DNA of 64,000 bases from JBDWFY01 sp039976075 (GTDB lineage Bacteria; Pseudomonadota; Alphaproteobacteria; Rhizobiales; Stappiaceae), in NCBI GenBank assembly GCA_039976075.1, contig JBDWFY010000001.1, forward strand, positions 930,001 to 994,000, written 5' to 3'. This document shows, in pieces, positions 26,041 to 34,653 of the stretch; positions within the stretch are counted from its first letter, which is position 1; each line of letters opens with the position of its first letter. The notes beneath the pieces are model-generated. The model worked only from the letters and a program-made list of their open reading frames with translations, was not told the DNA's origin and ran no database searches. The position numbers and the translations under genes are program-made.

Positions 26041-26790
26041 TCAATAGGTTGCCCGTCCGCCGGAGAGATCAAACGCAGCACCGGTAGTAAAGGAATTTTC
26101 TTCCGAGCACATCCAGCAGACCATGGACGCTATTTCATCGACGGTGACAAAGCGACCGCGAGGGATTTTCGACAACATGTAGTCAATGAACTCCTGGGTC
26201 ACCTGGTCCAATATCCGGGTTTTTGCCGTAGCAGGCGTGATGCAGTTTACCGCTATATTGCTTTCCGCCAACTCCTTGCCCAGTGACTTTGTCAGAGCGA
26301 TCACCGCAGCTTTTGATGCCGAATAAGCGGACGCGTTGGGATTCCCCTCTTTGCCGGCGATTGATGCGATATTGACGATTCGTCCATAGTTTTTTGCAAT
26401 CATTCCCGGCACCACAGCCTTGCAGCAATGAAAGATACCATCAACATTGACGGACTGGACCTGGCGCCACTGGTCGACGGGGTAATCCACCAGCGAGTGG
26501 GTTGGTCCGGCAATCCCGGCGCTGTTGACCAGCACATCAATAGCACCGAATTTTTCCTCGGTATCTCGAGCCGCTTGAACCACACTTTCGAAATCAGCGA
26601 CGTCAACATTGCATAAGGTCACCTTATCCTCGGGCAATGCTTCAATTTTTGCTTCGAGCGCGCCTACATCCATATCCCAGATTGCAGCGCTGGCACCGGA
26701 TTTCACCATCCGTTCCGCTATGGCCGCACCTATGCCGTTTGCACCTCCCGTTACCGCAACGACTTTTCCTGAATAATCATACTTGTTCAT
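26041..26790 (-). CDS. SDR-family sugar-acid dehydrogenase (2-keto-3-deoxy-sugar acid type)
   Basis: A 249-residue SDR with TGGANGIGAAIAERM, NSAG, catalytic serine in NIASIAGKEGNPNAS and YSASKAAV (complete YxxxK). Aspartate in WDMDVGAL after beta-2 favours NAD. The C-terminal DLSGGRATY is an ending I associate with dehydrogenases of 2-keto-3-deoxy-L-rhamnonate/fuconate pathways; that link is from memory. Start ATG 26790 follows AAAGGGC. It follows the enolase-like gene in the minus-strand operon. An HpcH/HpaI aldolase at the far side would fit the same type of pathway. Confidence 0.85.
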   Translation of the reverse strand: MNKYDYSGKVVAVTGGANGIGAAIAERMVKSGASAAIWDMDVGALEAKIEALPEDKVTLCNVDVADFESVVQAARDTEEKFGAIDVLVNSAGIAGPTHSLVDYPVDQWRQVQSVNVDGIFHCCKAVVPGMIAKNYGRIVNIASIAGKEGNPNASAYSASKAAVIALTKSLGKELAESNIAVNCITPATAKTRILDQVTQEFIDYMLSKIPRGRFVTVDEIASMVCWMCSEENSFTTGAAFDLSGGRATY

Positions 26791-26909
26791 AGGTGTGCCC
26801 TTTGTCTGCATCACTGTTTTGTTTGACGTTATACATTGAAAGCGCGCCAATTCTGTATTGTCAGCTATTCTGCTTCAAGATGGTGGTGCTTCTCCGTGCA
26901 TTCATACTG

Positions 26910-28220
26910 TCAGCCATACCTGGCTTTCCCCCACCAGGTCTGCGCCAAAGGTTTCCCCCCCACAAAATCCTTTCCTCCGAGCTCATCCTGAATACGCAAG
27001 CACTCATTCCATTTAGCCATTCGCTCTGATCGGGTAAACGAACCTACTTTCAATTGTCCGGCGTTAAGTCCAACTGAAAGATGGCTGATTGCAACGTCTT
27101 CGGTTTCTCCGGAGCGTGCCGATACTATCCCGCGATATCCTGTTTTTTGGGCTGCGACGAGTGTATCAACCGCCTCTGAAACCGTTCCGGCCTGATTGAC
27201 TTTGATCAGGACAGCATTGCATGCCCCTGCGCGCGCTGCCTCCTCAACGAGGGTTGCATTTGTCACCAGATAGTCATCGCCAATGATCTGAACACGATCT
27301 CCGTAGGCTTGAGTAAACGACTTCATGCCGTCCTCATCTGCTTCAGAAAGAGGATCTTCAATGGACGCGATCGGATAGGCATCAAGCCATCCGCCGAGCA
27401 TCCTGATCATTTGGTCTGAACTGAGCGTCCTGTCTTCAAGCGCCAGACGGTACTGGCCATCCTTGCCGAACTCAGAGGCGGCAATGTCCAGCGAAATGAC
27501 AACATTTTCTCCAGGCTTTTCTCCGGTCAGTTCTATGGCTTTTACCAACGTTTCAAGCGCTTCTTCGTTGCTGTCGAAAACCGGCCACCAACCCCCTTCA
27601 TCTGCCACACCAACACTGTGGCCTTTGTCGGCCATGAGGGAACCGGCGGCTGTGTAGATCTCCGACGTCATCTCCAGCGCCTCATCGAAGCTGCTTGCGC
27701 CGGGCACCATGATCATGAAGTCCTGCACATCGACACGGCGCCCAGCATGCGCGCCCCCGCCAAAGATTTGTATCTCCGGTAGCGGAATGGACGGTTGCCC
27801 GCCATAAGCATCCGCAACGTAGCGCCAAAGCGGTTTTCTTACATAAGCGGCAGCGGCATTCAGAACGGCCAGGGATGTGGCAACCATGGCGTTGCCTCCA
27901 AGGTTCCCTTTCAGTGGCGTGCCGTCCAGCGCAATCAGCGCCTCATCAATCCCTGCCTGATCCGTCGAATTTCGTCCCGTCAAAGTCGCAGCAATAACAT
28001 CATTGACATTGCCAACTGCACTTTTGACGTCGAGACCTCGCAGAGCTGTTCCCCCGTCACGCAGGTCTACCGCCTCCCGAGTTCCTCTCGATGCTCCCGC
28101 CGGGGCGATTGCCCGACCCATGGACCCATCATCAAGTTGAACTGCAACTTCGACAGTAGGATTTCCCCGGCTATCCCACACACGTCGACCACGAACAGAT
28201 TTAATTTGAGAAGCGGTCAT
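26910..28220 (-). CDS. Enolase paralogue with altered active site
   Basis: A 436-residue enolase-superfamily protein close to true enolases in length and layout: RGRRVWDSRGNPTVEV, PAGASRGTREAVDLRDGG, ADEGGWWPVF (catalytic Glu region), SLDIAAS, IEDPLSEAD and IGDDYLVTN (three metal ligands), and LIKVNQAGT (catalytic Lys). The segment normally SHRSGETED reads SARSGETED, so the conserved active-site histidine is alanine. The usual HPSGEPGG-type loop is also altered. Its stop region is isolated, and its start overlaps the kinase stop (ATGA). I infer a specialised dehydratase in a sugar pathway, not glycolysis. Confidence 0.9.
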   Translation of the reverse strand: MTASQIKSVRGRRVWDSRGNPTVEVAVQLDDGSMGRAIAPAGASRGTREAVDLRDGGTALRGLDVKSAVGNVNDVIAATLTGRNSTDQAGIDEALIALDGTPLKGNLGGNAMVATSLAVLNAAAAYVRKPLWRYVADAYGGQPSIPLPEIQIFGGGAHAGRRVDVQDFMIMVPGASSFDEALEMTSEIYTAAGSLMADKGHSVGVADEGGWWPVFDSNEEALETLVKAIELTGEKPGENVVISLDIAASEFGKDGQYRLALEDRTLSSDQMIRMLGGWLDAYPIASIEDPLSEADEDGMKSFTQAYGDRVQIIGDDYLVTNATLVEEAARAGACNAVLIKVNQAGTVSEAVDTLVAAQKTGYRGIVSARSGETEDVAISHLSVGLNAGQLKVGSFTRSERMAKWNECLRIQDELGGKDFVGGKPLAQTWWGKARYG

Positions 28221-29224
28221 TCACTTACAATCCTTGCTGCAATGGCAGATACCAGTTCCGGCACATTTTCAACCGGCTGCTTGATCAGCGACAGAGCCAG
28301 CACCCTTATTGTCGCGCGTTCTGTATCCGACAAATATTCCACCGGGGATTTTCCATCGACACGCGCAAGCATCAGTGCGGGGATCAATTTGGCAATGCGT
28401 TTTTCAAGACCCGACAGATCTTCCCAATTGACTGCTTCTGCATATGTTTTCCAGAATCCCTCAACGGAGGCCAGAAGTTCCTTAGCGCACCTCGGAATAT
28501 GAGCAGCCTTCAAGATCAGATGATTGATGCAGAACGATACGTCAAAACAAGGATCGCCCATGGTTGCGCATTCTGCATCAAGAATAATCGGCTTTCCCTT
28601 GCGGAACAGAACATTCTTGGGACTGACATCCCCGTGCACCAGCGCGATATCAGAATTGTACAGATCATCGACCAATCCGCTGAACTGTTTTTGGACATCC
28701 GGGTGTCGGCTGGCTGTAAAACTCAGATACGGCTCAAGGCGCAACGCTCTGAAGTCATCCCTATTATGAAATGGCCGGCGGTCAAAACCTGCGGCCGCGG
28801 ACATTGCGTGAATGCGCCCCAGCACCTCAGCAACACCGATCGCTTCATTCCGATCCGGTGCCGATGACAATAGGGCTTGTTTCCAGAGATATACCTTCTT
28901 CCCCTCCAGAAACTCCATTGCAAAGCCATTGTCTTTCTCGGACCAACCAAACAGCTGCGGTACGTTTTCCGGCGCACAATGTCGCGCCGCCGCGAGCCAG
29001 GCATATTCGGATTTATTGCGATGGACAGGCGCTCTCCAGTCTTCGGCAACTTTCAACTTGGCGAGGGCGAATTTTACGCAGATCTTGCGATCAGACAAAG
29101 AAACGACCCCGATATCGGAAGCCACTCCGCCTGTCAGTGGCCGGATGGACACAACATCCTTTGCCTGAGCAAGGTCAAGATTTGAAAGCAGGGTCAGGCA
29201 GCGCTGTTCGAAGGAGTGAGACAC
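28217..29224 (-). CDS. Phosphotransferase (APH/choline-kinase fold)
   Basis: A 335-residue small-molecule kinase. It has CVKFALAK (ATP-binding Lys region), the catalytic loop HGDVSPKNVLF, the metal-binding LDAECATMGDPCFDVSF and a helical C-terminal lobe. This fold phosphorylates hydroxyls of sugars, thioribose, choline or antibiotics. Here its position between an ABC importer and an enolase-like enzyme suggests that it phosphorylates the imported compound. Its stop overlaps the enolase-like start by four bases. Confidence 0.88.
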   Translation of the reverse strand: MSHSFEQRCLTLLSNLDLAQAKDVVSIRPLTGGVASDIGVVSLSDRKICVKFALAKLKVAEDWRAPVHRNKSEYAWLAAARHCAPENVPQLFGWSEKDNGFAMEFLEGKKVYLWKQALLSSAPDRNEAIGVAEVLGRIHAMSAAAGFDRRPFHNRDDFRALRLEPYLSFTASRHPDVQKQFSGLVDDLYNSDIALVHGDVSPKNVLFRKGKPIILDAECATMGDPCFDVSFCINHLILKAAHIPRCAKELLASVEGFWKTYAEAVNWEDLSGLEKRIAKLIPALMLARVDGKSPVEYLSDTERATIRVLALSLIKQPVENVPELVSAIAARIVSE

Positions 29225-29344
29225 AGCAAATACTCGTTATTGGGGCTGGTCGTTTCCGAGACCGAGATACCGGGCGACACACGATTGAGATCAGCACGAC
29301 AGAGCACCGATCAGAGTGCCCTGTTGCCCTTTAACCCACATCTA

Positions 29345-30376
29345 TCACCGTCCGGTTAGTGACTGGCCCCGTACACGCCGCTCGATGATGGTTTGAAGCA
29401 CAACTGAAACCACGATGACAAGCCCGAAGCATAGCTGCGTATAGAAGGCATTGATGCCTGCTGACACGACACCGGCATTGATGGCACCAATGATGTATGA
29501 GGCGACAAAAGATCCGACCATCGATCCTGTACCGCCAAACACCGAAGTACCGCCCAGGAACACGGAAGCAATTGTATTGAGAAGAAACCCTTCGCCGGTG
29601 GTCGGCCAGAAATAATAGCCGTAAAACGAGGTAAGCAAGCCGGCAAACACGGCTACCAAACCCACGAGCGTGAAAGCCCTGACTTTGACGGAGACGACGT
29701 TGATGCCCATCAATCGAGCGCTGGTCGGGTTGTCTCCCACCAGAAAAACGTGAGCACCAAATCGCGTTCGATTGAGCAACAGCCACATCACGAACCCGAT
29801 GATGATCATCCATAATGTCTGCACGGGAAAACCAAAAAACGGTTCTCGAAAGATCGCATGCATAACCGGATAATCTTCCTGGGTCAGGGGTACACCTGTT
29901 CCGTTCATCAGGACCAGTTCCAGACCGCGATAGAGGAACGACGTGCCAATCGTGATGACCAGAGAGGGAATATTGAGTTTCGCGACAAGAAAACCGTTAA
30001 GCAGGCCGCAGGCTGCACCGGTAGCGAAAGCGATAACCAGACCAAGATACCAGGGCAGACCTCCAAAGGCGGTCACAAGCGCAAACACCGCCGTTCCGAG
30101 CGCCATGATCGAAGGGAAAGACAGATCGATCTCACCAGTGATCACGACAAATGTCAGCGCAAGTGCGACAACCCCGAATTGCGGGGATGTCTGCGCAAAG
30201 GCAACATAGATGTCGATGTCGGTAAACACTGCTGGCGCGGCTACGACGAATACCAGCCACATCGCAAGACCGACGCCGATGATCCCGAACTGACTGCCAT
30301 GGCGACGAAACGCAGATGGCCTTGCCACTCGATTATCTGAGGGCTTGGCGCTTTCAGAAACGGTTTCGGATGTCAT
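29345..30376 (-). CDS. ABC transporter permease, ribose/xylose type
   Basis: A 343-residue RbsC-family permease with about 8-10 helices. Typical segments are ALALTFVVITGEIDLSFPS, GLLNGFLVAKLNIPSLVIT and FLGGTSVFGGTGSMVGSFV. ATG 30376 follows GTAGGAAAATC; upstream codons fall in the ATPase gene end. It works with the ATPase (30384-31169) and binding protein (31335-32348) to import a carbohydrate-like substrate. Confidence 0.93.
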   Translation of the reverse strand: MTSETVSESAKPSDNRVARPSAFRRHGSQFGIIGVGLAMWLVFVVAAPAVFTDIDIYVAFAQTSPQFGVVALALTFVVITGEIDLSFPSIMALGTAVFALVTAFGGLPWYLGLVIAFATGAACGLLNGFLVAKLNIPSLVITIGTSFLYRGLELVLMNGTGVPLTQEDYPVMHAIFREPFFGFPVQTLWMIIIGFVMWLLLNRTRFGAHVFLVGDNPTSARLMGINVVSVKVRAFTLVGLVAVFAGLLTSFYGYYFWPTTGEGFLLNTIASVFLGGTSVFGGTGSMVGSFVASYIIGAINAGVVSAGINAFYTQLCFGLVIVVSVVLQTIIERRVRGQSLTGR

Positions 30377-30383
30377 GATTTTC

Positions 30384-31169
30384 CTACTCCAGACTACCTG
30401 AACGCGCGACGCGATAGAGACGATCAATCAAATCGTCCATGCTGATTTCATCCTTGGAATAGGTGCCTGCGACCTTGCCGCGATCAAGCACATAAAGCCG
30501 ATCAACGACCGGATAAACGTGAAAGATATTGTGATCGATAAAAATAGCTGATTTACCGGCTTTCTTGATGTTGCTTACGAATTCCAGCGTTTTCTTGGTT
30601 TCAGTCAGAGACAGACCCATTGTCGGCTCATCCAGGATGACCAGCTGAGCCTCAAAATACAGCGCCCGTGTAATTGCCACGCCCTGCTTCTCTCCGCCCG
30701 ACATCGTCGCCACAACATTGTCCGGATGAACTGCAGCGGATGTGAACCCCATATGTTCACTCATCAGGCGCGCTGCTTCGGACCGCATGCGCTTGACGTC
30801 TAGCAGTCCCAGTTTGGTCCGAAGCTCACGGCCCATAAACATGTTCCGCCAGATCGGTTGTTTTTCGCACAGCGCCCGCTCCTGGTAGACTGTTTCAATC
30901 CCCAAACCGCGCGCCCGGGCAACCGACCAGTCATGAATGCGTTCGCCATGAAAGTAGATTTCTCCGCCAGGATCCGGGCGGTGAAATCCCATAACAGTTT
31001 TCACGAGTGTCGATTTGCCGGCACCGTTGTCTCCAAGCAATCCGACAATTTCGCCGGGACGAACGACAAAATCGACATCTGACAATGATCGTACTTCGCC
31101 AAAGGTCTTCGTCACATTTTTCAATTCGATAACCGGAGGCGATCCGGAATCGGCGGTAGCTTGGGTCAT
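30384..31169 (-). CDS. ABC transporter ATP-binding protein, single-domain carbohydrate type
   Basis: A 261-residue ATPase with Walker A GDNGAGKST, signature MSGGEKQGVAITRAL and Walker B LVILDEPTMGLS followed by a switch His (IDHNIFH). Unlike RbsA it has only one nucleotide-binding domain, as in FrcA-like transporters of Rhizobiales, so it should act as a homodimer. I take ATG 31169 as the start; codons further upstream fall in a degenerate repeat. Confidence 0.93.
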   Translation of the reverse strand: MTQATADSGSPPVIELKNVTKTFGEVRSLSDVDFVVRPGEIVGLLGDNGAGKSTLVKTVMGFHRPDPGGEIYFHGERIHDWSVARARGLGIETVYQERALCEKQPIWRNMFMGRELRTKLGLLDVKRMRSEAARLMSEHMGFTSAAVHPDNVVATMSGGEKQGVAITRALYFEAQLVILDEPTMGLSLTETKKTLEFVSNIKKAGKSAIFIDHNIFHVYPVVDRLYVLDRGKVAGTYSKDEISMDDLIDRLYRVARSGSLE

Positions 31170-31188
31170 GCTTTTCTCAGAATATCTG

Positions 31189-31230
31189 GAGCATTTCTCA
31201 CAATCGCCACATCGTGGAAACGACCCCAAG
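31189..31230 (+). repeat. Degenerate half copy of the CTAG-type repeat
   Basis: GAGCATTTCTCACAATCGCC and ATCGTGGAAACGACCCCAAG match the 5' hairpin half of the copy at 7300, with decay. The 3' half is not recognisable. It lies between the ABC ATPase and binding-protein genes. Confidence 0.4.
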
Positions 31231-31334
31231 GCCGTGATTTACAAACCATGCCGATTGAACAAAATTTCAATCTTTGCAGGTCGCGGTGAAGCCGTGTGGC
31301 ACCACCGCAGACTGAGGATGGACGGGCAAGCCGT

Positions 31335-32348
31335 CTATCGGATTTCAACAGCTGCAAGAGGAGCAACAACATCCACGTTGCTGGCGTCGACAAAGGCACC
31401 GGCGGTATTAATATCCAGGCCGGAAAATCCGAATTTTTTCGTCAGACAGATATTAAGGATCGGCAGATATCCCTGCAAATAGGGCTGCTGGTCAATAACC
31501 AGATTCTGATAGCCTTCCTGTACGGCCTGAGCTGTATTTGGAGACATGTCAAATCCGGCAAAATAAACTGCGCCCGGCTCCAAAGAAGCCGCCTTTGCAT
31601 AAACGCCTACATTCGATGTCAGTCCGCCATGGTCTGTGACGACAACCTTGACCTCGGGATTGGCCTTCATCAGACCAACAAATGTTGCTGTGCCGGCATT
31701 GGGATTGGCGTTTGTTGCAGAATCAATCTCCTGATACAGGACTTTCGCACCAATCTCTTCAAAGGCATCCAGGACACCAACAGTCCGCTTGCCGCGATCG
31801 CCGCCCTGCCCTTTGAGTCCCCAGACGAAAACGGTGTCACCGGACTTTACTTCCGCACGTTTTGCCGCCTCTTTACCAAGCGCATATCCGGCGGAGTGGT
31901 TGGGTGCACCGACATAACCGAAGCCCTGCGCGGAGTAAGCAGCCTGACTGTCTGGCAGCGCCGTGTTGAGTGAGGTAAAGATAGTGTTCTGCTCAAACGC
32001 TTTTTTGACAAGCGGTGCTGTTGCCGGTTCGCCGCCAAAGCCGTACGTCGCCAACCCATCAACCTTTGTCGCCAGCGCTTGCTGAATCTGCGTCAGCATC
32101 TTGTTGGGATCCCAGTCTGAAAAGTAGTAAGTCACATCCGGACCCAGATCCATTTCCGCCTGACGGAAACCATTCAGAACGTTATTGGCAAAAACACCAC
32201 CTTGCGGCCCACCCGGGAACGCAGCAATTTTTACGCCGGAACACCATTTTTCAACCGGGTCTGCCGCCTGAGACGGCGCCGTCAGAGCCAACGACGACAC
32301 GGCAGCGACTGCAGCCAGAAGTGTCGATTTTGCTAATACAGATTTCAT
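31335..32348 (-). CDS. ABC transporter periplasmic sugar-binding protein
   Basis: A 337-residue exported protein of the ribose-binding (type I) family. The signal peptide spans about residues 1-28 (LLAAVAAVSSLALTAPSQA). Characteristic segments are KIAAFPGGPQGGVFANNVLNG, VTYYFSDWDPNKMLTQIQQA and VDGLATYGFGG. ATG 32348 is preceded by GGAGGAAAG. It is the first gene of the minus-strand catabolic operon and is divergent from a GntR regulator. The ligand is unknown. Confidence 0.92.
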   Translation of the reverse strand: MKSVLAKSTLLAAVAAVSSLALTAPSQAADPVEKWCSGVKIAAFPGGPQGGVFANNVLNGFRQAEMDLGPDVTYYFSDWDPNKMLTQIQQALATKVDGLATYGFGGEPATAPLVKKAFEQNTIFTSLNTALPDSQAAYSAQGFGYVGAPNHSAGYALGKEAAKRAEVKSGDTVFVWGLKGQGGDRGKRTVGVLDAFEEIGAKVLYQEIDSATNANPNAGTATFVGLMKANPEVKVVVTDHGGLTSNVGVYAKAASLEPGAVYFAGFDMSPNTAQAVQEGYQNLVIDQQPYLQGYLPILNICLTKKFGFSGLDINTAGAFVDASNVDVVAPLAAVEIR

Positions 32349-32543
32349 GCTTTCCTCCCTGAAACACGCCTCCACCCCTCCAGGCAGTTGCGCATTTTCC
32401 TTTCCAAAACATAATTCGCTCAATCGAGAGAAACTGTAAAGGTATATGCTTTGTTATTCAATCGTACTAATTTCGACAAGGAAAAAATTCAACATTTTCT
32501 GGTATTTTTTCCAATAATTCGTAATCTTGACTGCATTTACGGA

Positions 32544-32571
32544 TTATCGCATATATAACTTATATGATAAG
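32544..32571. promoter_or_regulatory. Candidate GntR operator upstream of the sugar operon
   Basis: The core CTTATATGATAAG (32559-32571) has perfect five-base arms around ATG, and an imperfect mirror TTATCGCATATA lies at 32544-32555. It sits directly before the likely GntR start at 32585, in the 236-base gap shared with the divergent transporter operon. Short AT-rich palindromes of this type are bound by FCD-class GntR proteins. Confidence 0.5.
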
Positions 32572-32584
32572 TTTGGATATTGCC

Positions 32585-33334
32585 ATGGCGAAACCTGCCA
32601 GCATTGTGCCCGCGAAAGGCCGAACCGCCGTCGTTGACGTCGCCGACCAGTTAACGGAGCTCATCTATGCGAAAATGACGCCCGGGGTCAGCCTGCCCAG
32701 TGAAGCGGAAATGGCCGCCCGATATGGCGTCAGTCGCGTAACGGTGCGCGAAGCAATCAAGATGCTGGCGGGGCGAGGATTGGTTGAAATTTCTCGCGGG
32801 CGCCGTGCCGTCATCAGCGAACCTACCGGCGAGGCACTGGGCGACTTTCTGGGCTGGATCGTTCAATTCGATCCCAAGGGGATGTTTGATCTTGTTGAGG
32901 TTCGCATGTCGTTGGAAGTAAAGGCCGTTGCGCTTGCGGCACAACGCGCCACACGTCCAGCGATCGCAGGCATTGAAAACATGCTTGACGGAATGCGGGA
33001 AGTTGGAAAAAAAATCGAACGCATTGATGCGGATATCGAAATCGAACGCCAATTTCACAGATATGACGTCGGTTTTCACGAGGCAGTTGCCCTGGCAAGC
33101 GGTAATCGGGTGATCACATCACTCATTGAAGCGATGGCTGTCCCGCTGGAGCGGTCCTTTTTTATGAGCCGACGGGGGAAAGCGGCACGCGGCATTCCTG
33201 TTGAGCATACCGTTGCCGCGCACCAGAAAATTCTCGATTGCATCAAGAATAAAGACAGCACAGGTGCTATCAGTGCAATGCGCGCCCATCTCGAAGAATC
33301 TGCACGGGACATGCGTGCCGCCCTTGAGAGCTAG
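32585..33334 (+). CDS. GntR-family regulator (FadR/FCD class)
   Basis: About 249 residues. The winged HTH (LPSEAEMAARYGVSRVTVREA, GRGLVEISRGRRAVIS) is followed by an FCD domain (RMSLEVKAVALAAQRAT, FHEAVALASGNRVI, EHTVAAHQKILDCIKNKD). Metal-binding histidines are expected in FHEAV and EHTVAAH. ATG 32585 has GGA seven bases upstream; ATG 32564 lies inside a probable operator. The TAG stop is the last three bases of a CTAG repeat end. It is divergent from the ABC-kinase-enolase operon and cotranscribed with the aldolase. Confidence 0.9.
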   Translation: MAKPASIVPAKGRTAVVDVADQLTELIYAKMTPGVSLPSEAEMAARYGVSRVTVREAIKMLAGRGLVEISRGRRAVISEPTGEALGDFLGWIVQFDPKGMFDLVEVRMSLEVKAVALAAQRATRPAIAGIENMLDGMREVGKKIERIDADIEIERQFHRYDVGFHEAVALASGNRVITSLIEAMAVPLERSFFMSRRGKAARGIPVEHTVAAHQKILDCIKNKDSTGAISAMRAHLEESARDMRAALES

Positions 33335-33436
33335 AACGTTTTCGACAAAGGTTGAACCACCTTCTCGACAAAGATACGCTCCAAATCAAAGGGTTGGAAC
33401 ATTTCCGGCGATAGAGGGAGCGCGAGAACTTCTCCA
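33331..33436 (-). repeat. CTAG-type palindromic intergenic repeat, copy 3 (inverted)
   Basis: Read on the minus strand it runs GGAAATGTTCCAACCCTTTG, then ATTTGGAGCGTAT, GTCGAGAAGG, CAACCTTTGTCGAAAACG and TTCTAG, aligning with copies 1 and 2. Its CTAG end overlaps the TAG stop of the GntR gene, and its other end reaches the start of the aldolase gene. As in the other copies, the CTAG end faces the 3' end of the neighbouring gene. Confidence 0.7.
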
Positions 33437-34234
33437 ATGCCGCCAATGACAACGACTGAAAGAACAGTAGTGAGCAATAATTTGTTGAAAGAACGTATGA
33501 AAGCCGGGGAGATCCTGGCAGGAACATTTATCAAGACACCAGCGCACGAGATTATTGAAGTCTTTGCCAAATCTCGAATGGATTTCCTGACACTGGATGC
33601 AGAACACGCTTCGTTCGACCGCAGAGGAATGGATGTCTGCTTGGCGGTTGCACGAGCGTTGTCGTTCCCGGCACTGGTTCGCGTACCGGCGGGCACCCCC
33701 AGCGAAATTCTGAAGGCACTGGATGCTGGTGCAACAGGAATTGTCGTGCCCCATGTCAATAGCGTTGAAAAAGCGCGCGCAGTCGTGCAGGCAAGTCACT
33801 TCGGACACGGTGGCCGGGGGTTTGCCGGTTCTACCCGCTGGGCGGGATATGCGACGCGCCCAATGGCGGATGTACTTGACCAGAGCGCACGCGAAACGGT
33901 TGTCATTGTTCAGATCGAAGAACCCGAAGCGGTGGAAGCGGCGGAAGAGATAGCGGCGCTTGAAGGCGTCGATGGATTATTCGTCGGCCCCGCAGACCTT
34001 GCAGTCTGCTATGGTGTGACTGATCCTGCGGGTAAGGAAGTACGGGATGCCATGCGGCACGTTGCCAATGCGACGCAAAAACACAACAAAACACTGATGA
34101 CTTTTGCCCCCAATGCGGCAGCCTGCAAAGAGTTGCAAGAAATTGGCGTCACGATGTTCTATGTCGCTTCGGAGCACAGTTTCATGCTCAGCGTAGCAAA
34201 CGATACCGCAGATAGCCTGCACTCGTTGGGCTAA
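33437..34234 (+). CDS. HpcH/HpaI-family aldolase
   Basis: A 265-residue class II aldolase of the HpcH/RhmA type. MDFLTLDAEHASFDRRGMDV, VRVPAGTPSEILKALDAGA, VIVQIEEPEAVEAAEEIAAL (metal-binding Glu) and VDGLFVGPADLAVCYG (metal-binding Asp region) are family blocks. These enzymes cleave 2-keto-3-deoxy sugar acids to pyruvate and an aldehyde. It lies behind the GntR regulator and opposite an operon with a sugar-acid-type dehydrogenase. ATG 33446 is an alternative start. Confidence 0.9.
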   Translation: MPPMTTTERTVVSNNLLKERMKAGEILAGTFIKTPAHEIIEVFAKSRMDFLTLDAEHASFDRRGMDVCLAVARALSFPALVRVPAGTPSEILKALDAGATGIVVPHVNSVEKARAVVQASHFGHGGRGFAGSTRWAGYATRPMADVLDQSARETVVIVQIEEPEAVEAAEEIAALEGVDGLFVGPADLAVCYGVTDPAGKEVRDAMRHVANATQKHNKTLMTFAPNAAACKELQEIGVTMFYVASEHSFMLSVANDTADSLHSLG

Positions 34235-34653
34235 ATGTTCCCGCGCGTGATTCCACTGTTTACTTCGATGCACCGTGTCCGGCTTCGCCCAATCCAAGCC
34301 GGACACAGTGCCCACCAATTGGTTATGGAACCACCCACTCTTAACCGTCCTGGCGTTCCCGCTCATGGTTTCGCCGATGATGCACGAAGTACTTTTTCAT
34401 CATTTCGCCTTGGTCACTCCCAGCAAGTTAATCCAGAAGATCTCTTGGCTGGCGACCTGCGCAGGAACGACAGTAAACGGTATCGTCAATCTGAGAACTG
34501 CGACTTTCCCACATGAGAATGTCTGAATGTCGTCGCATATCAAATGACGGAGAATGATTTCACCTGCAATCTGACCGCCCATTTCAAATAACGGTCGGAC
34601 CAAACTTTGTGGTACCTCGTACCGGCTCTTTCAGAAAGGTGTTTATTGGAAAC
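34235..34653. other. Gap with a decayed regulator remnant and no intact gene
   Basis: This 419-base stretch separates the aldolase and acetyltransferase genes. Short open frames on the plus strand match nothing I know. On the minus strand it holds the LacI-like remnant listed separately. No repeat or terminator was recognised. Confidence 0.5.
34400..34629 (-). pseudogene. LacI-family regulator C-terminal remnant
   Basis: The minus-strand frame reads SLVRPLFEMGGQIAGEIILR followed by HLICDD. This matches the last-helix pattern of LacI regulators (TTVRQPxxEMGxxAAExLL), and LRLTIPFTVVPAQ occupies the place of the usual LPPxLVVRxST ending. No start codon, HTH or effector core precedes it, and an in-frame stop lies just upstream near 34630. 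It is a relic of a deleted regulator. Confidence 0.5.

Noticed and set aside
34235..34526. Plus-strand frames of 83-93 residues after the aldolase
   Set aside because: They overlap the minus-strand LacI relic and have no recognisable motif.
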